The notes under the pieces are model-generated. The model did not search any database. It was not told the origin of the DNA and saw only the letters and a program-made list of their open reading frames with translations. A program made the position numbers and the translations under genes. Shown here one piece after another: positions 26,864 through 34,508 of a DNA stretch of 64,000 nucleotides. The stretch's first letter is position 1, and each line of letters begins with the position of its first letter. This DNA comes from Sphingomonas faeni (GTDB lineage Bacteria; Pseudomonadota; Alphaproteobacteria; Sphingomonadales; Sphingomonadaceae). The stretch covers positions 82,893 to 146,892 of the forward strand of contig NZ_QAYE01000010.1 in assembly GCF_003053745.1 (NCBI RefSeq), read 5' to 3'.

Positions 26864-26974
26864 TTGCCGATTTTACGGGGTGAGTTTGCCCCCTCCCCGA
26901 ACCAAACTCTCCGTGATGATGTAAGCGCGCACCGCCCGTCGGGCCGCCCTGCCGCCGAGACAAAACTCAGCGCC

Positions 26975-27463
26975 TTAGAACGCGTTGGCGATCCGCTTTT
27001 GCATCGACCGAACCGGGCTCGCGATCACCGCCGGCATATCCTGCGCCTCATCCATCAGGGCCACGCGCCGATGCAGATCGGTGCTCGCCCCGATCATGTC
27101 GCGCGCGCGCGTCGGCAGCATCGCAAGCAACGCCGCATCGGTAATCGGCGCATCGCCTAGCCGTCGCGAGGGATCGAGCGCATCCCGCGGGCGCAACTCC
27201 CCAGCTTGAACCGCGCGTTGCGTCAGCAGCCACGCAATGACGTGCATCAACCGCGTCGTCACCTTGAGCGATTCGCAACTGAAGCTGACCCGGATCAGCG
27301 GATCGAGCGCCTCGCGTTCGACCCGGCCGGCTTCGTCGAAATAGGCCCGCGCCTCGTCGGCCAGCAGCATCGCTTCGCTATACAAAGCGTCGATCAGGCG
27401 GCGCTGCATCCGCGATTCATAGCCGGCGTGGGTCATCGATTGGACAAATGGCACACTGACCAA
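26975..27463 (-). CDS. rcdA: DUF1465 family protein, RcdA-like CtrA-degradation adaptor
   Basis: A helical protein of about 150-162 residues with the DUF1465 signature (LYSEAMLLADEARAYFDE, then FSCESLKVTTRLMHVIAWLL and a C-terminal helix with PTRARDMI). In Caulobacter RcdA helps deliver CtrA to ClpXP with CpdR and PopA. The start is unclear: TTG 27463, GTG 27454 and ATG 27436 are all possible, and I keep the longest because a short GGA motif precedes it. A near-consensus CtrA box sits 17 bp upstream, implying feedback by CtrA. Confidence 0.85.
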   Translation of the reverse strand: MVSVPFVQSMTHAGYESRMQRRLIDALYSEAMLLADEARAYFDEAGRVEREALDPLIRVSFSCESLKVTTRLMHVIAWLLTQRAVQAGELRPRDALDPSRRLGDAPITDAALLAMLPTRARDMIGASTDLHRRVALMDEAQDMPAVIASPVRSMQKRIANAF

Positions 27464-27479
27464 ACGTCATCCAGAGAGG

Positions 27480-27496
27480 TTAACGACGCGCTAACC
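27480..27496 (-). promoter_or_regulatory. Candidate CtrA box in front of rcdA
   Basis: TTAA-CGACGCG-CTAACC matches the CtrA full-site TTAA-N7-TTAACC in all but one base of the half-sites. It lies 17 bp upstream of the longest rcdA start, where it would overlap the promoter. Regulation by CtrA is inferred. Confidence 0.5.
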
Positions 27497-27551
27497 ATCA
27501 CTTGTCCCAAAATGCGCCAGTACGTGCGCGTTCCAGCTTAGGACGTTGCAA

Positions 27552-27749
27552 TCACGCGATAATATCTGGGATGAGCAGGTCTTCGAGCGAGGCAATTTCG
27601 TCTCGAAGCCGTAATTTGCGCTTCTTGAGCCGCGCCATCTGCAACTGGTCGGGCGTCGACGCCAACGCAAGGGCGGCGATCGCGTCGTCGAGATCGCGAT
27701 GCTCGATCCGCAATGAATCAAGTCGAACTCTGGTCTGCGCGTCGTCCAC
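27552..27749 (-). CDS. Small DUF465 (YdcH-like) protein
   Basis: A 65-residue mostly helical protein, with a GTG start preceded by a GGGGGG tract, ending RLKKRKLRLRDEIASLEDLLIPDIIA. The LKKxKLRLRDEI segment is the DUF465 hallmark; these proteins form antiparallel helical hairpins of unknown function. It is divergent from a second DUF465 gene 252 bp away. Confidence 0.82.
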   Translation of the reverse strand: MDDAQTRVRLDSLRIEHRDLDDAIAALALASTPDQLQMARLKKRKLRLRDEIASLEDLLIPDIIA

Positions 27750-28001
27750 TCGCCCCCCGATGGCTGCCGTCGTGTGCGCTGCCCTTAGCAAACGCAGCGC
27801 AGTGCGCGAGTGTGAAACCGTCCCTGCAAAGCGGACCGGGGTCGAAAACGTACTTCATGACGAGGCGCGCCTCCACCGCGCACGATCGGTCCGTCGCGCC
27901 AAATCGTTCGACCAATCGATTTGGTCCGTTTCCGATGAAGACATTTCGATGACGGAGTGGTTTACTCAGTTCCCCAACCCGAATGCAGGAGGCAACCCAC
28001 C

Positions 28002-28157
28002 GTGCAGACGACTCATCAGACAGCCCTGGAAACCAAGCATGCCGTGCTGGAGCAGCGGATCGCCGACGAAACCCACCGTCCGCTACCCGACGCGAACCTT
28101 TTGGCGAGCCTGAAGAAGCAGAAGCTGCGACTGAAGGAAGAGATCGTCAGCGTATAA
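28002..28157 (+). CDS. Small DUF465 (YdcH-like) protein
   Basis: A 51-residue protein starting at GTG with AGGAGG 10 nt upstream. It ends LLASLKKQKLRLKEEIVSV, the same LKKxKLRLKEEI motif as the divergent neighbour at 27552, so the two are paralogues. Function unknown. Confidence 0.82.
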   Translation: MQTTHQTALETKHAVLEQRIADETHRPLPDANLLASLKKQKLRLKEEIVSV

Positions 28158-28207
28158 CGGTCGTCGATACCGCTCCCCGGCTAGATCCGGGGAGCTACTT
28201 GCCGGAG

Positions 28208-28597
28208 TTACAGTGTCTTCGGATTGCGCAAGGCGTACGCGCTGTCTGACGCCTTGACCGTATAGGATGACGATACGGGTTTGGCCGCACCCGATGGCTT
28301 GCGCACATGCAGCGGGTCGATCGGCGCGTTAAGCGATATGCCCATCCGCCCCTCGGTGCACCACGCGACTGTGCCCGCGACCTCACCGATCCCGCGTAAC
28401 GTTACCGTGACCGGCGTCCCGACCTCGACGACCTTGGCAAGCTCGGCCATCAAACCTGTCTCGGATAGATTACGAACCCTCGCCTCGCGCGCGATCGTCT
28501 CGTCGCCGATCCGCACCCGCGCGACCAGCAGCAAGCTGTCCCGCTCGCGCTGTCGCCGGTTCTCATTGCCGCCGGGCAACTCGGTGTCGGTGCTCAT
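28208..28597 (-). CDS. PilZ domain protein
   Basis: A 129-residue single-domain protein. The c-di-GMP-binding layout is visible: an Arg-rich lead (NRRQRERDSLLLVARVRI), then VRNLSETGLMAEL (the N/DxSxxG element) and a beta barrel through TVAWCTEGRMGISL. The RxxxR pair is at NRRQRERD. It likely responds to c-di-GMP. The ATG at 28597 was preferred to an in-frame GTG ten codons upstream because AGGTCGCGGC precedes it and the conserved part begins later. Confidence 0.85.
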   Translation of the reverse strand: MSTDTELPGGNENRRQRERDSLLLVARVRIGDETIAREARVRNLSETGLMAELAKVVEVGTPVTVTLRGIGEVAGTVAWCTEGRMGISLNAPIDPLHVRKPSGAAKPVSSSYTVKASDSAYALRNPKTL

Positions 28598-28656
28598 GCC
28601 GCGACCTATTTTACCATGATCGAACACAGCTTTCTCTTCCCCGTCGGTGGGCGCGA

Positions 28657-29127
28657 TTAATCCTCGCGCGACACCTTCTCGTTACGCTCGTGCCGCTCCT
28701 GCGCCTCGACCGTCATCGTCGCGATCGGTCGTGCCTCAAGCCGCGCAAGGCTGATAGGCTCGCCGGTAACTTCGCAATAGCCATATTCGCCTTCGTCGAT
28801 CCGCCGGATTGCGGCTTCGATCTTGGAGACGAGTTTGCGTTGACGGTCGCGCGTGCGCAGTTCGATCGACCAGTCGGTTTCGCTCGATGCACGATCGGTG
28901 AGATCCGCCTCACGTAGCGAATCGACCTGCAACTGCGAAAGCGTTTCCTGCGACTCCCGCAGGATCGATTCCTTCCATGCCTGAAGCTTGCGGCGGAAAT
29001 ACGCCTGCTGCTTCAAGCTCATGAACGGCTCGTCCGCGTCTGGACGATAGCCATCCTCACCGCTGTCGTTGGCGGCATCTCGACTGGAATTCCCGGTATC
29101 GTCCACACGATTCATTACGGTCGCCAT
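28657..29127 (-). CDS. dksA: RNA polymerase-binding factor DksA, single-cysteine type
   Basis: A 156-residue DksA: a coiled-coil with RRKLQAWKESILRES and DSLREADLTDRASSETD (the acidic tip), then a C-terminal zinc-finger-like region reading GYCEVTGEPISLARLEARPIA in two overlapping parts. Only one cysteine remains; classical DksA has four. Single-cysteine DksA is known and active in some alphaproteobacteria. With ppGpp it adjusts rRNA and amino-acid promoters. GGAGAG precedes the ATG at 29127; an upstream in-frame start is less likely. Confidence 0.93.
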   Translation of the reverse strand: MATVMNRVDDTGNSSRDAANDSGEDGYRPDADEPFMSLKQQAYFRRKLQAWKESILRESQETLSQLQVDSLREADLTDRASSETDWSIELRTRDRQRKLVSKIEAAIRRIDEGEYGYCEVTGEPISLARLEARPIATMTVEAQERHERNEKVSRED

Positions 29128-29534
29128 ACCACTCTCCCTCTGGCCCCGTCGCATCAGCCTCGCTGATTTCCAGGGACCGCCCCCAAATGGTGAAAGCGCC
29201 TATAGTCTCACGGGCGGGGGACCACAAGCGACAGGACTTGCGCATTCCACCTACTCGCCGACATTTTATTGCGGCCGCGGCGGTATCAATTTTACGACCG
29301 CAGTTCGACCTTACGCATCTTGGTGCAAGGCACGCGGTGCGGACTCTGTCCCACCACGGCACGTTAACGATGGCCTGCCTTCCTCGTGATGAGTAAATCC
29401 TCGTTTAACCATCTCGGATGTGGTTAAGCTACTTGCGCTTAACGCTTTGTTTTGCAGTTAGTCGGATAGCAGTTCCGAATACTGCGTACGGGGATCCGGC
29501 AACACGAGGGTGCCGGCAACGAAAGAGTGACGAT
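29128..29534. promoter_or_regulatory. Divergent promoter region with CtrA-like half-sites
   Basis: A 407-bp region without a supported gene between dksA and the Ser/Gly-rich gene. It is notably AT-richer near 29380-29480. It carries TTAACCAT (29405-29412) and the inverted motif TTAACCA-N9-TGGTTAA (29405-29427), a further TTAA about 29440, and GTTAACGATGG near 29364. TTAACCAT is a CtrA half-site, but no pair has the exact N7 spacing. No terminator or small RNA was recognised. Confidence 0.35.
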
Positions 29535-30620
29535 ATGTCGGTGAGGATGGCCCTGGCGAAATTGTGCGCGTGCGCGTGCGGTGGCGCTTTGATCGGCGGC
29601 GGTGCGGTGCATATCGCCGAGCGCCCACAGCGAACCGCCAATACTAAGCGAGTCCTCGTCAAACGAGTCGCGCGACCACAGATCGCCGCCGTGACTCGGC
29701 CGCGCGTCCGGCGCGTCGTCACCACGACTCGCCAGACGTGCGCGCCAACGGTGGTGACGGTCGCGAACGCGGCCCCTGTCCCGGTTCCGGTTGGCGATGG
29801 CTATATCGGTGGCGGCGGCGCAGGCCCTGCCCCGGTCGTCGTCGGCGGCAGCGGCGGATTTTTCGGTACGCCCGGCGGATTTGGCGGCGGGTTCGGTGGT
29901 GGCTTTGGCGGCGGCTTCGGTGGCAGCGGCGGATCGAGCGGGAGCATCGTCATCTCCTCGACGTCGAGCGGCGGATCGACCTCGACCGGCGGATCGTCGA
30001 CCAGCAGCGGCGGGTCTTCGACCTCAAGCGGCGCGTCTTCGACATCGAGCGGCGGGTCTTCGACCAGCACGGGTGGCGCGACCATTTCCAGCACCTCGTC
30101 GACCGGTGGATCCAGCGGCAACGTATCGTCCGCGTCGGGTGGCTCGAGCGGCAACGTATCGTCCGCATCGGGTGGCTCGAGCGGCAACGTATCGTCGGCA
30201 TCGGGTGGATCAAGCGGCGACGTGTCGTCCTCGACCAGCAGCGCATCGTCGGCATCGTCCGCCTCCTCCGCGTCCTCGGCCAGCAGCGGCAGTTCGTCCG
30301 GGTATGGATCGAGCAGCAAGGGTTGGGGATCGAGCGGCGGCTGGAACTCGACCGGTGGCTGGAGCTCGAACGGATCGTCCGGCAGTTCCGCATCGTCGGG
30401 CAGCAGTGGCTCGTCCTCAAGCGGATCGAGTGGTTCGAGCGCGAGCAGTGCCAGCAGCGCATCGAGCGCGAGCAGCGCGAGTTCGAGTGGCAGCACGGGA
30501 TCGAGCGGCGGTCCGCCGGCACCCGTTCCCGCTCCGCCGATGGTGCTGCTGTTCGGTGCGGCAGCCGCCGCGCTCGTCGCGCGCAAGCGTTTCGCCAAAA
30601 CGAAAGCGGTTGCAGCTTAA
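29535..30620 (+). CDS. Ser/Gly-rich exported protein with PEP-CTERM-like anchor
   Basis: A 361-residue low-complexity protein. An N-terminal stretch (LAKLCACACGGALIGGGAV) resembles an export signal. A basic segment is followed by a Gly/Phe-rich stretch (residues ~115-135), then about 190 residues of almost only Ser, Gly, Thr and Ala, including a 33-bp tandem unit encoding GGSSGNVSSAS three times (about 30110-30210). The C terminus PAPPMVLLFGAAAAALVARKRF resembles PEP-CTERM sorting tails (Pro motif, hydrophobic helix, basic cluster). Probably a surface or matrix protein processed by an exosortase-type system that is not in the window. The ATG at 29535 was chosen because it begins the signal; no homologue is claimed. 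Confidence 0.7.
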   Translation: MSVRMALAKLCACACGGALIGGGAVHIAERPQRTANTKRVLVKRVARPQIAAVTRPRVRRVVTTTRQTCAPTVVTVANAAPVPVPVGDGYIGGGGAGPAPVVVGGSGGFFGTPGGFGGGFGGGFGGGFGGSGGSSGSIVISSTSSGGSTSTGGSSTSSGGSSTSSGASSTSSGGSSTSTGGATISSTSSTGGSSGNVSSASGGSSGNVSSASGGSSGNVSSASGGSSGDVSSSTSSASSASSASSASSASSGSSSGYGSSSKGWGSSGGWNSTGGWSSNGSSGSSASSGSSGSSSSGSSGSSASSASSASSASSASSSGSTGSSGGPPAPVPAPPMVLLFGAAAAALVARKRFAKTKAVAA

Positions 30621-30639
30621 CCTCTGGAACTTCGCATAG

Positions 30640-30680
30640 AAAAGGCCCCGCCGGAGATCCTCCGACGGGGCCTTTCTCTT
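30640..30680. terminator. Bidirectional intrinsic terminator
   Basis: Stem AAAGGCCCCGCCGGAG / CTCCGACGGGGCCTTT with one mismatch and a 3-nt loop, A-run on the left and T-run on the right. It lies between the convergent Ser/Gly-rich gene and the host-attachment gene and can serve both. Confidence 0.88.
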
Positions 30681-30689
30681 GATCTGCGA

Positions 30690-31130
30690 TCAGGCGTTCA
30701 TGAGGGCCTTCTCGATGTCCTTGATCGGGTGCCCGGTCAGGTCCTTGTCGAGTTCGCCCTTGAGGCGGCTGGTGACTTCCTTGTGGTAGTGCTTGCGCAG
30801 TTCGCCGAGCGTCTTCGGCGGCGCGATCACGATCAGCGAGTCATACTTGTTCTTCAGCGCACCGGTCTTCAGGAAGTCGGCCGCGTCGGCCGCGAAGCGA
30901 TCTTCCTCGATCTGGTGGAAATCGGTCGGTTCCACCGAGCTCTGCACGCCACCCTGTGGCGACGAGGCGCGGCCTGCTGAGTCGGTCGCCTGGTCGCGCG
31001 TCGCCGGATTGTCCTGCTCCTGCGCCTTTTCGACGACGAGATTGGGGAACTCGGCGTCCCCCTCGTTGCGCAGGAACAGCATTTTCCGGCCGTCCGCGAC
31101 GAGCACGACGGAGTTGTGGGGAAGATGCAT
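30690..31130 (-). CDS. Host attachment family protein (baeRF-like)
   Basis: A 146-residue protein of the family annotated as host attachment protein, which resembles the N-terminal domain of eukaryotic release factor 1 (baeRF group). Recognisable features are the start NSVVLVADGRKMLFLRN, EDRFAADAADFL, and SLIVIAPPKTLGELRKHYHKEV. The name comes from early Agrobacterium work; its biochemical role is unsettled. It faces serS, with about 100 bp of divergent promoter between. Confidence 0.85.
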   Translation of the reverse strand: MHLPHNSVVLVADGRKMLFLRNEGDAEFPNLVVEKAQEQDNPATRDQATDSAGRASSPQGGVQSSVEPTDFHQIEEDRFAADAADFLKTGALKNKYDSLIVIAPPKTLGELRKHYHKEVTSRLKGELDKDLTGHPIKDIEKALMNA

Positions 31131-31233
31131 GCGTGTCTCTCCTTTTCGCTATGCGTATGCGGGGTGAACGCGCCGCGTGCCGGGGAGGTTGCGCTGCCTT
31201 GCGTACGCCCCCGCCGGTCGGCATAGCCCGACC

Positions 31234-32511
31234 ATGCACGACATACGCCTGATCCGCGACGATCCCGCCGCCTTCGACGCCGCCCTCGCCAAGCGGGGTG
31301 TCGCACCGCAGTCCGCCTCGCTGGTGACGCTCGACGAGCAGCGCCGCGCGACGATCGCGGACTCGCAGACCGCGCAGACCCGCCGCAACGAACTGTCGAA
31401 GGCGATCGGCCAGGCCAAGGCACAGAAGGACGAGGCCAAGGCGCAGGCTTTGATGGCTGAAGTCGCGAGCCTGAAGGAGGCGCTGCCGGCACTCGAAGCC
31501 GACGAGGCACGGCTCGGTGGCGAACTCCAGTCCATGCTGGCGGCGATTCCGAACCTTCCCGCCGCCGACGTGCCCGAGGGCGGCGGCGAGGACGACAACG
31601 CGCTCGTCCACACCCGTGGAACCCCGACGACCTTCGCGTTCACGGCGCGCGAGCACGACGCGATTGGTCCTGCGATCGGCCTCGACTTCGAGACCGGCGC
31701 GGCGATGTCAGGCGCGCGCTTCACGTTGGTCCGCGGGCCGGCCGCCAAGCTGCAACGCGCGCTCGGCCAGTTCATGCTCGATCACGTCGCCGAAGCAGGC
31801 TTCGAGCAGGTCTCGCCGCCGCTTCTTGTCCGCGACGAAGCAGTATTCGGCACCGGCCAACTGCCCAAGTTCTCCGAGGACTTGTTCCGGACAACCGATG
31901 GTCGCTGGCTGATCCCGACTGCCGAGGTGAGCCTCACCAACATCGTTCGCGAGCAGATCCTGAGCGAAGCCGAACTGCCGCTGCGCTTCACCGCGCTGAC
32001 GCCGTGCTTCCGTTCCGAGGCAGGCGCCGCGGGTCGCGATACGCGCGGCTACATCCGCCAGCATCAATTCGACAAGGTCGAGATGGTCTCGATCGTCACC
32101 CCCGACATGTCCGAGGCCGAGCACGAGCGCATGACCGCGTGCGCGGAGGGCGTGCTCGACGCGTTGCAGCTACCGTTCAGGCGGATGCTCCTATGCACCG
32201 GCGATATGGGTTTCACCGCGGCACGCACCTACGATCTCGAAGTCTGGCTGCCGGGCCAGGCGCGCTACCGCGAGATCAGCAGCGTCTCGACCTGCGCCGA
32301 CTTCCAGGCGCGCCGGATGAACGCGCGGTATCGGCCCGAGGGCGAGAAGGGCACGCGGTTCGTCCACACGCTCAACGGCTCGGCGCTCGCAGTCGGGCGG
32401 ACGCTGGTCGCGGTGCTGGAGAATTATCAGCAGGAGGACGGGTCGGTCGCGGTTCCCGCCGTGCTCCAGCCATATCTTGGCGGGCTGACCGTCCTGGAGC
32501 CGAAGCGCTGA
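31234..32511 (+). CDS. serS: Seryl-tRNA synthetase
   Basis: A 425-residue class II synthetase that charges tRNA-Ser and tRNA-Sec. The N-terminal coiled-coil arm (residues ~30-105) is evident; class II motif 2 FRSEAGAAGRDTRGYIRQHQ and motif 3 NGSALAVGRTLVAVLEN are intact. The ATG at 31234 (MHDIRLIRDDP) is the family start. Its TGA overlaps the surE ATG (TGATG), so serS-surE-nlpD form one transcription unit. Confidence 0.98.
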   Translation: MHDIRLIRDDPAAFDAALAKRGVAPQSASLVTLDEQRRATIADSQTAQTRRNELSKAIGQAKAQKDEAKAQALMAEVASLKEALPALEADEARLGGELQSMLAAIPNLPAADVPEGGGEDDNALVHTRGTPTTFAFTAREHDAIGPAIGLDFETGAAMSGARFTLVRGPAAKLQRALGQFMLDHVAEAGFEQVSPPLLVRDEAVFGTGQLPKFSEDLFRTTDGRWLIPTAEVSLTNIVREQILSEAELPLRFTALTPCFRSEAGAAGRDTRGYIRQHQFDKVEMVSIVTPDMSEAEHERMTACAEGVLDALQLPFRRMLLCTGDMGFTAARTYDLEVWLPGQARYREISSVSTCADFQARRMNARYRPEGEKGTRFVHTLNGSALAVGRTLVAVLENYQQEDGSVAVPAVLQPYLGGLTVLEPKR

Positions 32512-33275
32512 TGCGGATCCTGCTGACCAACGACGATGGCTATCACGCGCCCGGTCTCAAGGTGCTGGAGACGATCGCCCGGACCTTGTCCGACGACGTC
32601 TGGATCGTCGCACCCGCCGAGGAACAATCGGGCGCCGGGCATTCGCTCACGCTGTCGCGGCCGATCCGGGTGCGGAAGCATGGCGAGAAGCGGTATGCCG
32701 TCGCGGGCACGCCGACCGATGCCGTGATGATGGCGCTCGCAAAGATCATGAAGGATTGCCCGCCGGACTTGATCCTGTCCGGCGTAAACCGGGGCGCGAA
32801 CCTCGCCGAGGACGTCACCTATTCCGGCACCGTCTCGGCGGCGATGGAGGGCGCGCTGGGCGGCATCCGGTCGATCGCGCTTAGCCAGATCTACAGCCGT
32901 GAGGGCATGGGGGACAGCGTGCCGTTCGAGGCTGCCGCGGCTTGGGGTGAGCGCGTGTTGCGGCCGCTGGTCGACGCACCACTGGCCCCGCGCACGCTGG
33001 TCAACATCAACTTTCCCGCTGTCCCCGCCGATGCGGTGAAGGGCGTTCGCGTCGTCGGCCAGGGTTTCCGTGATTATGGCCGGTTGCAGATCGTCAGCAA
33101 CACTGATCCACGCGGCTACGAATATCACTGGTTCGCGCTTGGCCGGACCGTCGAGACGCCGGCGCACGCGACCGATCTGGAAGCGACGGCGGCGGGGTAC
33201 GTCTCGGTCACGCCGCTGCACCTCGACCTCACGCATTTTGAGTCGCTGGATACGCTGACGCAGGCCTATCGTTGA
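32511..33275 (+). CDS. surE: 5'/3'-nucleotidase SurE
   Basis: A 254-residue phosphatase acting on nucleoside monophosphates and exopolyphosphate. N-terminal LLTNDDGYHAPG gives the Asp-Asp metal site; AGTPTDAVMMAL and LSGVNRGANLAEDVTYSGTVSAA are family motifs. Full length. Its stop overlaps the next gene's ATG, and serS lies directly upstream: the conserved alphaproteobacterial serS-surE-(pcm)-nlpD order. Confidence 0.97.
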   Translation: MRILLTNDDGYHAPGLKVLETIARTLSDDVWIVAPAEEQSGAGHSLTLSRPIRVRKHGEKRYAVAGTPTDAVMMALAKIMKDCPPDLILSGVNRGANLAEDVTYSGTVSAAMEGALGGIRSIALSQIYSREGMGDSVPFEAAAAWGERVLRPLVDAPLAPRTLVNINFPAVPADAVKGVRVVGQGFRDYGRLQIVSNTDPRGYEYHWFALGRTVETPAHATDLEATAAGYVSVTPLHLDLTHFESLDTLTQAYR

Positions 33276-34408
33276 TGCGGCGTGCGGGCGTCCTGGTTCC
33301 ACTGGCGACGCTCGCGCTGACCGCGTGCATTCCGCACGTCGATCGCCCCGCCGGCTACGGTAACCCGCCACAGCGTCCGTACCGTGATCCGCCGCCCCGC
33401 CGCGACGATCCGCCGCGTCCCCGTGATGATTCGCCGCGCGAGGATACGCCGCCGCAGGACGTTTCCGGACAAGACACCGGTGAGGTCACCACCCTCCCCG
33501 CCCCGCGCCCCGCCTGGGAGGCACGCCCCGTCAGCGCCGATGCGAAGACGATCCACGACACGACCTATGTCGTCCGGCCCGGCGATACGTTGAGCCGCGT
33601 GGTCGATCGCAGCGGTGCGAGCCTCGAAGCGATCGCGCGCGCGAACGACCTCGAATCGCCCTATTCGATCCAAGCCGGCCAACGGTTGCAGATCCCCGGC
33701 GGCCGCTATCACCAGGTCCGCCGCGGCGAGACCGGGATCGCGATCGCTCGCGCGTACGGTGTCGAATGGTCGCGCATCGTAGCCGCCAACGCGCTCGTCG
33801 AGCCCTATGTGCTGCGCGCCGACCAGCGGATCCAGATCCCCGGCGACACCGGCGGCGGCACCGCCAGCGCCTCCGAGCGGGCGCAGGCGTTCACGCTCGA
33901 CATTGACGACATCCTGACCGGTGGCGAACCCGCACTCGCCAGCAACCAGGCGCCGGCAAGACCGATCGCGACGCCGCGGCGCGTGCTACCCTCCAACGCC
34001 GTCGTCACCGCGCCGGCGCGTCTTGCGAGCGGCGGGTTCCTCTGGCCGGTAGACGGCAAGGTCGTGAAACGCTTCGGCCACGGCGCCAGCGGCGAACGTA
34101 ACGACGGCATCAAGATCGCCGTACCGGTCTCGACCCCGATCCATGCAGCGGCGGACGGCGTCGTCGCCTATGTCGGCGACGGCATCGCTGCGCTGGGCGG
34201 GCTAGTCATCATCAAGCACGGCGGCGGCTGGACGAGCGTCTATGGCCACGCGTCGAAGCTGCTCGTGCAGCGTGGCCAGAGCGTGAAGCGAGGCCAGACG
34301 ATCGCGCTGTCGGGCGACACTGGGTTTGCGGATCGCCCCGAACTGCACTTCGAGCTTCGCAAGGGGCGGACTCCGGTGGATCCAACGTCGCAATTGCCTC
34401 GAACGTGA
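33275..34408 (+). CDS. nlpD: NlpD-like lipoprotein with two LysM domains and degenerate M23 domain
   Basis: A 377-residue envelope lipoprotein. The lipobox LTAC ends the signal peptide near residue 16. A Pro/Asp/Arg-rich linker follows, then two LysM repeats (YVVRPGDTLSRVVDR; HQVRRGETGIAIARAYG) that bind peptidoglycan, and a C-terminal LytM/M23 domain (FLWPVDGKVVKRFGHG to PELHFELRKGRTPVDP). In place of the HxxxD zinc site it reads NDGIKI, so it is probably a non-enzymatic activator of an amidase, like NlpD. I use the ATG at 33275 that overlaps the surE stop. Confidence 0.9.
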   Translation: MRRAGVLVPLATLALTACIPHVDRPAGYGNPPQRPYRDPPPRRDDPPRPRDDSPREDTPPQDVSGQDTGEVTTLPAPRPAWEARPVSADAKTIHDTTYVVRPGDTLSRVVDRSGASLEAIARANDLESPYSIQAGQRLQIPGGRYHQVRRGETGIAIARAYGVEWSRIVAANALVEPYVLRADQRIQIPGDTGGGTASASERAQAFTLDIDDILTGGEPALASNQAPARPIATPRRVLPSNAVVTAPARLASGGFLWPVDGKVVKRFGHGASGERNDGIKIAVPVSTPIHAAADGVVAYVGDGIAALGGLVIIKHGGGWTSVYGHASKLLVQRGQSVKRGQTIALSGDTGFADRPELHFELRKGRTPVDPTSQLPRT

Positions 34409-34412
34409 ATCT

Positions 34413-34495
34413 CCCCTCCCGCTTGCGGGAGGGGGCGGGGGAGGGCATGGGGGCGAGGAAGCCCCTCACCTAACCCCTCCCGCAAGCGGAAGGGG
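34413..34495. repeat. Paired palindrome, CCCCTCCCGCAAGCGGGAGGGG family
   Basis: Hairpins at about 34413-34434 and 34474-34495 between nlpD and tyrS, the same family as the pair at 21634-21744. The right hairpin ends 14 bp before the tyrS ATG, so it could affect tyrS translation. Confidence 0.75.
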
Positions 34496-34508
34496 AACGA
34501 GACGCACC

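Noticed and set aside
30110..30210. A short CRISPR-like array
   Set aside because: The 33-bp units are contiguous and in frame, and encode the GGSSGNVSSAS peptide; there are no spacers or cas genes.
29801..30598. Long open frames on the minus strand opposite the Ser/Gly-rich gene (Pro/Asp-rich and Arg/Ser-rich proteins)
   Set aside because: The repeat-rich DNA has no stops in several frames. Only the plus-strand frame has an export signal, a C-terminal sorting-like tail and a start with a sensible position.
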